In this document: piece after piece, positions 35,841 to 45,742 of the stretch
Layout of the letters: the number at the start of each line of letters is the position of its first letter
Position numbering within the stretch: the first letter of the stretch is position 1
Assembly (NCBI GenBank): GCA_027919835.1
Contig: JANVFP010000024.1
Location: 124,001 to 188,000 of the forward strand
Direction: 5' to 3'
DNA from: Lentinula raphanica
Lineage: Eukaryota; Basidiomycota; Agaricomycetes; Agaricales; Omphalotaceae
Length of the DNA stretch: 64,000 nucleotides
Position numbers and translations under genes: made by a program
The notes under the pieces: generated by a model
Database searches by the model: none
Seen by the model: only the letters and a program-made list of their open reading frames with translations
Told to the model about the DNA's origin: nothing

Positions 35841-38091
35841 ATGTTCAAGAAGCCGGTGAATGATTGGAAAACATCTTCTCCGCTTCGCTCATCTGATAGG
35901 AAGAAACTAAGATTCAAGATCGCTTCATCTTACTCAATCGACACTGCAGAAGCAGACGTTTTGGTACCAGAGGGTATTCTCTCTGTGAAGTTCAAGTCTT
36001 ATCTCAATGAGCCCGGGGTGAGGTTGATAATACCTTGCAGTGTTTGATAGAATCTAATGAAACATAACGTATCTCTCTTGCATAGGTCGCATATCTTGCA
36101 CCAGATGGTGATCGTGATCCATTGTGGTTTTCGCTAGGAAAAGGATCGGACGCTCAACGAGAAGACGCGCTGTTGATCCCAACTATATACACCTTATGGA
36201 AAATGCCCAAACTCCTACCGTCCCTATCTACACCAAAGGCAGTTATACCTATCATTAGCGGTGGTGCAGATCTAATGATTCCAGGAGGTAAGCATGTTCC
36301 GATCACCTCATTGTTAACCCTCGAAAAAATTCAAAACTGATTCTAACGTTTGAAGACAGTGATTCATTGTCCTCCTTCTTTGAATGAGGGACAGTTAGTC
36401 TCGGTATGCAAATACGAACGCGTAGACATCGATGGTGCGCCGACCCCGATGCTATCTGTGCCTCTGGCTGTCGGTCGAATGGCAGTAGGAAGCGATCAGC
36501 TTCAGGATAGTAGCCAGGAGAAGGGAAAGGCTGTCCTTGTCCTGCATACGTGGAAAGACCATCTATGGGAGTTAGGATCGAAGAAGGATCTGCCGCCTAG
36601 TGAACCGATCAAGACCGAAGACGGTGCAGAAGAGAACGAAGATAATACAAATTCGAAAGCGGAGGAAGAAGTGGAAGATAAGAGTAACAGCGAAATGCCT
36701 GCTAATTTGGAGCCTGTTCTTCCAGAGGTCAAGACTCCAACCTACACACCGGATGAAGTGAGCCAGCTTCTTCACATGTCATTGGTACAAGCCATCACCC
36801 AATCGCTCAGTTCTCTACCCGCTTCCGCTTTTCCTATACCTGCCACTATATTCTACACCAATCATATCCTCCCAAATCGACCTCACTTTCCTGAGCTAGT
36901 TCTCCACCCATCATCCCCGCATGAACCTCCTACAGCCGACTCACCGTCCACGGATTCGCCCAGTCCTGATCCGTCCAGCATCACGATCAAAACTTCTTCA
37001 CATAAATCTCTGACAGCGTTCTTGAAACATGCTGAAAAATCAGGACTGATCTCGACCAAGGCACCGCAAAAGCATTCGACGCAAACGGACATGTTGGTCA
37101 CTGCAGTGAATGCCGCGCATCGTGACGTTGAAACCCACCATTCATTTGCTACGATCGGGGAAATTGAGGCAAAGGCGGCGCGAAAGGCAGCGAGGGAAGA
37201 GGACGAGAAAAAACAGCGTGCTGCTGCGAACTTGGAATTCGACGTGCAAGAGTTATGGAAGCCTCATCTGGACAGTGTCGAGCTTTTTGAAGCAATGGGT
37301 GAAAGGTTCATTTCGTTTGTTTCTGAACAAGAAGATTCTTCTTCATGCTGTTTCATGCGCAGCATATCAAAACAATACACCGCCCAAGAAGTCCGTTCTT
37401 TGCTGAACTCGTATTTCGCCACGCATCAACTTGTCAATCCTCATGACCAAGCCTATATAGCTCTCGATCAAGCATTAACAGCGTGTGTTATACCAAAACC
37501 AAAATCCAAGAAAAAGTCTCCAGCTGAAGAAGCGCCCCTGGATCAGGCCAAAGTGGAATTTATGAAACGGGACGAGTTGCTGAAGAAGGTTCTGAATTCA
37601 ATGCAGAACTGGTATCAGGTGAAGAACGGCGATATGGGAGATGAAGTCGCACTCAAGTGCGTGGAAGTAGAGTAATTGCTGACGTCGATATACTAAGAAT
37701 TTTACCTGTCTAGAAAGGGCAAGCTGGCCCCGATACAAGTCGTGATGAAGATGCGTCAAGGTCGAAAGGCTTCGACACTGATAACAGGGTTCGAGCCATT
37801 CAATATTGTCGCAGAAGACTTGTCGGAGGACCTCAGAAAACTTTGCGCGGGTGCAACATCCAGTATGTATCAAAACTAATTCCTCTTTGTCAGAACCGTG
37901 ACTGACGACATTTCCTTCTTTGTGGCTTCTCTTATATAGTCGCGCCCATCCCAGGCAAACCTGCCAACTCTGGCATGGAGGTCCTCGTGCAAGGCAAACA
38001 ATCCAAGAGCGTCGTAAACTATTTAGTGGGAAAGGGTGTGCCGGAGAAGTGGATCGAGGTGCAGGATGCGACCAAGGGAAAGAAGAAATAA
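35841..38091 (+). CDS. TMA64: eIF2D / ligatin-like translation factor
   Basis: Five exons (35841-36017, 36086-36287, 36360-37656, 37714-37862, 37940-38091) give 658 residues. The N terminus MFKKPVNDWKTSSPLRSSDR is characteristic of the family. A PUA-type domain ends in ISGGADLMIPG, continuing VIHCPPSLNEG. The middle holds an acidic linker and a helical, SWIB-like region. The C-terminal SUI1/eIF1-like domain contains LAPIQVVMKMRQGRKASTL and GFEPFNI, and ends in a Lys-rich tail. eIF2D promotes tRNA delivery to the ribosomal P site and recycles post-termination 40S subunits. Confidence 0.93.
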
Positions 38092-38476
38092 CCCAGACTT
38101 GGCTCTGATCCCGAGGGTCGCACGCACGGAGGGCTGTTATAGCCTGTGCGTCGATGATGAAACATGCTGTAGCGTGGTGTAAACTATGTTTGTGATAGTT
38201 CCGGTGGTTCATCTCAAGTATCCGATGCTGCTGCTATATTGACGATGAAATTCAAGCTCTAGAAATATCGGCTGATGTTCTCAAATAGGAAATCGAATGC
38301 AAAGTTCAATGAGCATTTCAATTTCCAGGCGCTCAAGCTTAAGTCTGGTTCACAAGCGTATCGGTCGGACATCGTTCAGTTACTGTTATTGTAGTAGTAC
38401 GTGAACAACGGTATCTCCATCAAAGGGAAGTTCGACTCCTCAGGAAAACCTCCCTGGTCGAGTAATTCTGGCTCAA
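38092..38476. other. Intergenic region between convergent genes
   Basis: About 385 bp, no gene. The right end belongs to the 3' flank of the secreted-protein inverted repeat. Confidence 0.45.
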
Positions 38477-38811
38477 TCATTGACAATTTCCTCCAGTGCA
38501 GCAAGCGTCGGAAGATGGGACACATATAGTAAGGCATTGCTCCCCGCATCCCGCTACAAGATTGTCAGGTCGGAGCATAACATGCCATGATGATTGTTAC
38601 TCACGTTGACCCGCCGGAGATCTGCCTGATCCCCAGCAACACAAATCGCCTCCCGAGCAATCCTATGAACCAAGTCAGTGTTGAGATGCATGAGGATGCA
38701 TGCTTTCGGATTCGAGTATAAACGTACGGCTTTGGTATGACAGATCGTTTGGGCGTTGGCTGAGATGAAGAGGAGCGATGCTGCATAAACAAAAGCAGTG
38801 ATGAACTTCAT
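38477..38811 (-). CDS. Cysteine-rich small secreted protein, copy 1
   Basis: Three exons (38728-38811, 38605-38662, 38477-38553) give 72 residues. The N terminus MKFITAFVYAASLLFISANA is a signal peptide. The mature part is about 50 residues with ten cysteines. They appear in the order C, C, CC, C, C, C, CC, C (for example DCSGGDLCCWGSG, GCGEQCLTICVP and DACCTGGNC). Such spacing fits a disulfide-stabilised secreted protein. I cannot name a family with certainty. The head-to-head paralogue at 39380 differs mainly in the signal peptide and in the first intron. Confidence 0.8.
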
Positions 38812-38877
38812 GATGATACTATGTGTGTTAGGAGTATGAACACGTCGATTAAGGTAGAGCTCTGAGACAGACAAGGC

Positions 38878-38884
38878 TTTTATA
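38878..38884 (-). promoter_or_regulatory. TATA box, secreted protein copy 1
   Basis: TATAAAA on the minus strand, about 67 bp upstream of the ATG at 38811. Confidence 0.6.
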
Positions 38885-39303
38885 CATAGTGAGATCGTAT
38901 GTCGCAAGGTGTACTACCGTATGGCACGGCTGTTTGTGGAGTAAGAAATTAATTTGGGGCATCGAATTTCGCTCTTTCTCGACACCGGATTAGGCCTACA
39001 GCTACAGTCATCGGGTGTCAGCTTGAGATCCAAATTCCAGGAATTCGACTCATTTTCTCGAATAAGTACTCAGGCTAACGGAATGAAATTTGGACATTCC
39101 AACCTCATACGTACATAGCTTGCAAACTCGTCTTCCGATATCCACGTCCGGACGCACACAAGCAGCAAAAGCTGTGATATAACATTCGAAAGGCCTGAAC
39201 CGGCCCAGAAAAAGAGCGAAAAACGACGCTCTAAATCAATAACTTGCTCCACAATCGACCGTGTTGAACGGTAGTATATCTTGGTACATACAATCTCACT
39301 TTG

Positions 39304-39310
39304 TATAAAA
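39304..39310 (+). promoter_or_regulatory. TATA box, secreted protein copy 2
   Basis: TATAAAA lies 70 bp upstream of the ATG at 39380, matching the position in copy 1. Confidence 0.6.
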
Positions 39311-39379
39311 GGCTTGTCTACTTCAGAGTCCTCCCTCAATCGACGTGTTCAAATTTCCTTCGAAACAAATATAATCATC

Positions 39380-39711
39380 ATGAAGTTCATCACCGCACTT
39401 GTCTATGCTGCATCGCTCCTCTTCATCTCAGCCAGTGCCCAGACGAGTTGTCACACCAAAGACGTACGTTCTCGTTATTCCGCATTTTCAAAAGGCATGT
39501 ATATGAACACTGACTTGGGTTCCAGGATTGTTCAGGAGGCGATTTGTGTTGCTGGGGATCAGGCAGATCTCCGGCGGGTCAACGTGAGTAACAATCATCA
39601 TGGCATGTTATGCTCCGACCTGACAATCTTGTAGCGGGATGCGGGGAGCAATGCCTTACTATATGTGTCCCATCTTCCGACGCTTGCTGCACTGGAGGAA
39701 ATTGTCAATGA
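39380..39711 (+). CDS. Cysteine-rich small secreted protein, copy 2
   Basis: Three exons (39380-39463, 39526-39583, 39635-39711) give 72 residues. It has a signal peptide (MKFITALVYAASLLFISASA) and the same ten-cysteine pattern as copy 1. Exons 2 and 3 and the intron between them appear identical to copy 1; exon 1 and intron 1 differ. This uneven similarity suggests recent gene conversion. Secretion is inferred from the signal peptide; function unknown. Confidence 0.8.
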
Positions 39712-40048
39712 TTGAGCCAGAATTTTCCTCGAGTTGAACTTCCCTCAGGCTTTGAGGAACATAGCGTTGTCTACTTAGTACGATGATATTGGATTCTGCC
39801 CAATTATTAGTATGCTTTTTAATTTCCTGCGATGAGCAGTGGTAAGATTCATCAAAGGATACGGTGTTGCATCATGCATTGAATAACGACCGATCGAACT
39901 GTAAGATGACTTCGTAGACGATAGGTCTAATCATAGTTCTGTGACGACTCAAAGTATCAAGAGGTATATATGTTGTCTGCTTTTGGGAGACTAAAATATA
40001 GTCAGACAGAGCGAAAAGAGCAAGAAATGCAGATTCAACAGAATGGCT
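39712..40048. other. Intergenic region
   Basis: Convergent 3' flanks of the secreted-protein and F-box genes. No gene is seen. Confidence 0.45.
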
Positions 40049-41568
40049 CTACTCTACCTCCTCATCTTTTCCTACGAAGGTCCATTGACCGGTCGACTCG
40101 TCTTTCCCCCATATCCAGTGCTCTGAGTGATCTTGTAGACGGAAGCTAGTCAATCGAAGGTTCGGCAAACTCATTTCTCGAACTATCCACCACAAGGTTC
40201 CGCCTAGTAGCAGTACCATTGCCTTGATATCATCTGTGGGGGGTTTCTGAATGAGATGGCAAGTGTTGAATGTGTCATCTAGACTGATATCCAACTGTTC
40301 CAATCGTTCGAAGCCAATTCGACTTCCTCTGCTTGTTCCCCAAAGAATGTGTAGCACCAAAGCATAAGGTATAGATAGTTTGATAAGCTGATTCCTGTCA
40401 GGCCATAGACCAAAGGACTCGAGAAACAATTTCGGTTGTAATGCTCCGCGTCTACCCACTAAACACAGTTCGTCTAAGTTATCCGGTAGACTAGTCTCTT
40501 TGGAGAGGACGTAGTCGGGACAACAAAGGTGATGGAGCTTTTTGAGGTGATGAAGAGAGAGAAGAGATGAGGCATGATCTCTTGAGTAAGAGTCATCGAA
40601 TGTCAACGTCAACGATGCCAAAGCAGGCAATCGGCAGAGATATTTGTTGAGGACATCTACGCAGTTGCGCATGACATCCAGGCTTCGAATGGAGAGCATC
40701 TCCAAATTTATCAAATTGGGAGGGGTGATGTCGTGGTAGATTAGGAAATTGATGAACTGCCAAGTGTTTGTGCGTAGGTCAGAGAGGTGCATTAACATTG
40801 GTAAGAATTCCTCCAATATGTGGTTGCTTATTAGGAACAGGGCTTCATGAACCCTATGAAAATAAAGACGAAAGGACTTCAGCTTGCATCTCGAAGCAAA
40901 TTTTTGTACGTGTTTAGGCAGAATTCCGGCGAAGTCGCAGTAGACGATGGAAAGAGAGGTTAAGCACTGAAGGCGTCGTATATGTGCGAGAAGAGGCGGT
41001 GTGAGTCGTATTCGTGATAGAGATACAGTAGTGAGATTGACGAAGCTTGGAAGTGTTTCAATGTAGAGATCCAGGAAGGCCCTCCCAGCTATCTCTGAAA
41101 CGTCGTACCAATTGCGAATACTGCAGTGTTTTATATAGATGGCAAGAGATGTGGCGAACTGCTCATCCCGTTTGATAGAGCTGCAAAAAGATATACAGCT
41201 CGCGGTAGCCCTCCCAGTAGCGTCTTTAGTTTGGCTTGGGCAGAGGGCAACTGATTCGAACAGCCAAGGGAGAATTTCAGCACAGAAATAGTGGCACACT
41301 AGTGACAAGCTTCTGAGATCATTTATGCGCTTGGGGTCAGATTTTTGGGACCCATAGAGGTCGTAGCGAGGACGTAGGTACGCGAAGATGACAAGGTAGA
41401 TTTCTGCTGGTATGTTCTCCAAAGCTCGATGGCCTGAACGACGAACCGGTGCTTGGTAAACTCCATGAGACTTCAATCGAAATATGCAATGGCATTCAGC
41501 TCACATTCCCAGGCCCAGAGGCTACGAGTCTCGTGTCGGAGAGGCTGAGAGTTAAACGTTCCATGCAT
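40049..41568 (-). CDS. F-box / leucine-rich protein, copy A
   Basis: Two predicted exons (41505-41568 and 40049-41460, intron 44 bp) give 491 residues. The first exon encodes MHGTFNSQPLRHETRSLWAW. There is no in-frame ATG near the start of the long exon, so this first exon is needed. An F-box follows: ENIPAEIYLVIFAYLRPRYD, then SLVCHYFCAEILPWLFESV. The rest contains leucine-rich, irregularly repeated segments (for example LTTVSLSRIRLTPPLLAHIRRLQCL), as in LRR-type F-box proteins that act as SCF ubiquitin-ligase adaptors. A close tandem paralogue lies next to it. The short intron and start are predictions. Confidence 0.8.
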
Positions 41569-41966
41569 AGGATAATTAGGAGATGATGGTACGAGGAAGA
41601 GTTGTCTGGACCCTGTTGTCCTCTGTTGTCATTGTCCCGTGAGCGTGACTGCTCTGATTCTTTACTTAGTTCCGAATCTTCCGACCGATCGCGAGTTCGA
41701 ACCTCAAGCTCAAGTTCGAACAGTACATAGTTGAATCAGGTTGAATCTCCCCGCAATTTTTGGAGTAGAAAAAAGTGATCTCTACAGCTACAGGCTGCTC
41801 ACCAGTCCAGAAGATGCAGCACGGTTTTCTTCCTCTGCATATCCTTTGAGTTAGTACCCAGCGTACAAACTGTTTTCTAACCGTAGATCACTTGTTTTTG
41901 TGGCTAACTTCGTCATTACATGTTTGCAGATTCAGCGACGATAGATACAGGAACAACAGGCCGGCT
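41569..41966. other. Spacer between the tandem F-box genes
   Basis: About 400 bp. Its left end matches sequence upstream of the second F-box copy, as expected for tandem duplication. No gene is seen. Confidence 0.5.
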
Positions 41967-43497
41967 TTACTCATCTACCTCTTCATCTTTTCCTACAAAA
42001 ATCCATTGACCAGTCGACTCGTCTTTCTTCCAGATCCAGTCCTCCGAACGATATGGTAGACGACGGAAGCGGGTTGATTGGAGGTTCGGCATACTAATAT
42101 TCTCGATGATCCACTCCAAGGTTCCGCTGAATGACATTACCATTGCCTCGATATCGGCTGCGGAAGATTTCTGAATGCCACGGCGAAACTCGTATGAGTG
42201 ATCAATAATGACAACCAACGTTTGCAATCGTTCGAGGACAATTCGAGTTGAACGTTCACTGAAGAGGTCTGAGACCAAAGCATGAGGTATAGTCAGTTTG
42301 ATAAGCTGGTTCCTGCCAGGCCATAGACCAAAGGACTCGAGAAACGTGATAGGTTCCCATGCTCCGTTTATACCAATCATTGCTAGATCGAGATCGTCTA
42401 ACTTATCCGGTAAGATAGTCTCTTTGGAGAGGACATAGTCGGGACAACACAGGTAACGGAGATTCTGGAGGCGATAAAGGGAGAGAAGAGATGAGTCTTG
42501 ATCTTCTAAGTAAGAGTCATCTAATGTCACTGTCAACGATGCCAAAGCAGGCAATCGGTAGAGATATTCGTTCAGGACATCCACGCAGTTGATCGTGTCA
42601 TCCAGGCTTTGGATGTCGTGCAAGTCCAAAATCTCCAATTTTGGAGGGGTAGTGTCGGAGGAAATCAGAAGTTGAACAAGCTGCCAACTGTCTGTGCGTA
42701 GGTCAGAGAGGGGCATGAACATTGGAAGGAATTCCTTCAATATAGAGCTGTCAGGTGTATAACCGATCTTCGAGACCTCGCTGGTATAAAGACAAAACGA
42801 CCTCAGCTTGCATCTCGAAGCAAGTTTCTGTACGTGCTTGGCAAGAATATCGGCGAAGTTACAGCGGTCGATGGAAAGAGAGATTAAGCACTGAAGGCGT
42901 CGTATATGAGCGAGAAGAGGCGGTGTAAGTCGCATTCGTGATAGAGAGACAGTAGTGAGGTTGACGAAGTTAGGGAGCGTTTCGATATAGAGATTCAGGA
43001 AGGCCTTCCCAGCTATCTCTGAAACGTCGTACCAATTGCGGATACTGCAGTGTTTTATATAGATGGCAAGAGATTTAGCAAACTCTTCATCCCGGTTGAT
43101 AGAGTTACAGAACGATATGTAACTCGCACGAGCATCTCCAGTAGCGTCGTTGGATAGGTTCGGGCAGAATGCAACTGATTCGAACAGCCAAGGGAGAATT
43201 TCAGCACAGAAATAGCGGCACACTAGTGACAAGCTTCTGAGATCATTGATGCTCTTGGGGTCAGATCGTTGAGTCCCGTAGCGGTCGTAGCGAGGACGTA
43301 GGTACGCGAAGATGACGAGGTAAATTTCTGCTGGTATGTGCTGTAAAACACAATGACCCGAACGGCGAACCGGTGCTTGGTAAAACTTCGTGAGCCTTCA
43401 ATCGAAATAATAATATGACAACAGTCAGCTCACATTCCCATGCCCATAGACTACGAATCTCATGTCGAAGAGGCTGAGATTTAGACGTTTTATGCAT
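41967..43497 (-). CDS. F-box / leucine-rich protein, copy B (possibly damaged)
   Basis: Tandem paralogue of copy A; the long frame runs upstream from 41967 and encodes HIPAEIYLVIFAYLRPRYDR, then the same SLVCRYFCAEILPWLFESV block and LRR-like region. The equivalent first exon starts at 43497 (MHKTSKSQPLRHEIRSLWAW). At the splice acceptor copy B has one extra T (CGAAGTTTTACC against GGAGTTTACC), so the copy A splice pattern would shift the frame. A different 37 bp intron could restore it, or translation may begin at 43232, which would lose the F-box. The gene may therefore be intact, truncated or a young pseudogene. Confidence 0.6.
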
Positions 43498-44562
43498 AGG
43501 ATGATTGGGATGTAGATGATGGGAAGATGATGGTACGAGTCGGAGGAAGAGTTTTCTGTCACTGTCTTGTGGTCGTGCCAAATGAGACACTTGCGCAAAC
43601 AGGTGACTGGAAACTCTAATTTTCACTAACTTCGACGAATCTACTGAGATAATCTACTTAGTTGGGATAGAATACAATGAAGAAACACATTGGCCAGTTG
43701 ATTTTTCCTGCTCGAGAACTCAGTCCTCCAAGCAGATATGTGGAGGATGATAGCCCAGGTAAGCGTCAGCGAAAACGATGGTAACTTGAAGATGGGTCTT
43801 TTTTTTTTTTTTTTTTGTACTCTATTTATAACCGCTAGCAAGTAAGACTAAGTACTAAGGCGCGGGGAGCTGTATTCTCGCTCCATCCTACAATGTATGT
43901 TATGCTCTACAAAGGTCCGTATGGAATGTGAAGTTTTTGGATATACTGTTTGGTGTTTGTGTGTGCGTTCGTAGTGATATGCAGCGTTCGGCCTTGTAAT
44001 TGGCCTTGTAAGAATGAAGGGGAAAGTTTCTTTACTTTGCTTCCGCACTCCGCCTCTCCAACTATGAACTTGAAGATGGGTCATGGAGGGCCGCAAGGCG
44101 AACGTGTCGCGGCTATGAATGTGCAGACATTTACACTGCCAATCAAGCATACCCTAGGATTGGACTTGGAGAGCAAGATCTGCGCCAATGTTCTCCCTTT
44201 CACCTTGAAGTTCGAGGTATTCGTATAGTAGACTGAGATGTGACTCTCGCGAATCCGTGAGGACTTCTGTGGTCGAAAGTGATCTATCTGCAAAGCAGGC
44301 AGTCAGGCAGTCTAGAAAGTAACTGCACCATAGCTGTCTTCCTCGGCGTAATTTTTGAACTAGTACGAAGCGTACAAACCGTTTTCCGACCGTAGCTCAC
44401 TCGTAATCGTGGCTGACAAGGGTAATTATCGCAGATAGTGTTCCTTCTCAGAGGCGAGCCGTCTAGATCTCCGAAACGTTTCAGCGAGCGTCAAGTCAGT
44501 TCCTTCATTTGAAAAATGGAGCAAGGAGCGTGATAGAAAACCACCTGTCTGAATTCTTTGGC
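43498..44562. other. Intergenic region with poly-T tract
   Basis: About 1.1 kb with no convincing gene. It contains a 17 bp T run at 43800-43816. The frames 43848-44150 (minus) and 43950-44228 (plus) lack recognisable features. Confidence 0.5.
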
Positions 44563-45325
44563 CTAAGGTAATATCGCAGCAGCCCCAGTCTTGGTCCGTA
44601 GGTTCTCTAATACTTCTGGAGACAACTCTGCCACATGCACCTCTGACCCTTTCTTCTTTTCCTTCTCCTTCGCCTTTTCCCTCGCCTTCTTCTCCTTTTG
44701 AGCCTTTTCCTGTGCTAAAGCTCTGGCTTGCGCGGAGTCGCGCCATTCCTTTAGATTCATATATGTTGCGGCACCTCGGTCTGGTGGGACATATGCAGCG
44801 GCGGCTTCGTCTCCAGGTAAGAGCGAAAGGCCTCGTTCTGTTCTTGTGTGCTTCCATTTCTTCCATGGGTCACCTCCGGATAGGTCAAGTAGTTCCTGAA
44901 GAATTGTTGTTGACCATTTATCGTGCATGTTGATCACTCGTGTCGTTCCATTGTCTACGATGTGGGAATAGCGGTGAGTTATTGCAATAGTACGACCAGT
45001 GTATAACACACCGAGCTGTAATTCCATCTCCGGTTTCCACTGCTCCTCCTTGGTCTTGAGAACCTTGTCAACCTCTACTTTCAAATTTGGATTGGCATAT
45101 CGTATCCGCGGCAGCTCTTCCTTCACGAAATGTCTAAGTGAAATTGCCTTGAGAGATGAGTTTTGCACGAGGCCTCCATTAGACTGACCGAGCACCGAAA
45201 TGGTCGTTTCTGTAAGCGTAAGACAGCTTCAGAGACCTAACTCCGAATAATGATGGTTTTGGCTGTAGTGTTAGCCTGTCGAGGACCTTGGATAGATGGG
45301 AGGGTCCTACAGGAGCTTTGCCCAT
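44563..45325 (-). CDS. Mitochondrial ribosomal protein, L51/S25/CI-B8 fold
   Basis: Three exons (45189-45325, 45012-45133, 44563-44954) give 216 residues. The domain reads GVRSLKLSYAYRNDHFGARH, then FVKEELPRIRYANPNLKVEV and TTRVINMHDKWSTTILQELL. This is the thioredoxin-like L51/S25/CI-B8 fold found in mitochondrial ribosomal proteins (mS25, mL61/Mrp49, mL43) and a complex I subunit. The C terminus is a long Lys/Glu/Ala-rich helix (KEKKAREKAKEKEKKKG), longer than in yeast relatives. I favour a mitoribosomal protein of the mL61/mS25 type but cannot fix which one. Confidence 0.75.
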
Positions 45326-45742
45326 GGGATATCGTGAAGAAGAATATTTGACGCCCGTTCGCTAATGAGGCGCCTATTATCCTTGATTCTTGCTCTCAAC
45401 TCCCATGTTGAACGTATCCCAATCATTCAATCATTCTACATTGAGCATTGAGGCCTTGAGGCTTCTCACTTGCCGTCTGGCCTATATCTGGAATGAGTAT
45501 CATCTGAACTCGAGATTCATTCGGGATTCCTTATCGCTTCTGAATTCTATTCGACACGATATCAATAGACAAGAACTCTCAAGCAGTTCCTCGGCGCGAG
45601 AAGACTCGTTATTCCTTATCTAACATCGTGATGCACCACGTATCTTTGACGGTACTCCTGCGGGTATATAATATGGTCATGCCAGTCAACTCTACGCTCC
45701 AAGATCAACCCACCTGGAAAAGTGATATCAATTCCACATAGG
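45326..45742. other. Divergent promoter region
   Basis: About 420 bp between the mitoribosomal protein gene and the DUR3 gene. No gene or clear element seen. Confidence 0.45.

Larger units (their letters stand above)
38440..38945 (-). repeat. Inverted repeat, left arm (secreted protein copy 1)
   Basis: Promoter, gene and some 3' flank recur inverted at about 39265-39750, with about 320 bp between the arms. From exon 2 to the stop codon the two arms look identical, including intron 2. Confidence 0.85.
38812..39379. promoter_or_regulatory. Divergent promoter region of the secreted-protein pair
   Basis: About 570 bp between the two start codons. The outer parts of both arms are related (TATA boxes and the CGGTAGTA…ACATAC block recur inverted); only about 320 bp in the middle (38946-39264) is unique. 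Confidence 0.6.
39265..39750 (+). repeat. Inverted repeat, right arm (secreted protein copy 2)
   Basis: Counterpart of the left arm at 38440-38945. Sequence from exon 2 through the stop codon looks identical to it, whereas exon 1, intron 1 and the promoter differ at many sites. Confidence 0.85.

Noticed and set aside
43950..44228. 92-codon open frame near the poly-T tract
   Set aside because: No recognisable domain, no introns or promoter signal; overlapped by equally long minus-strand frames.
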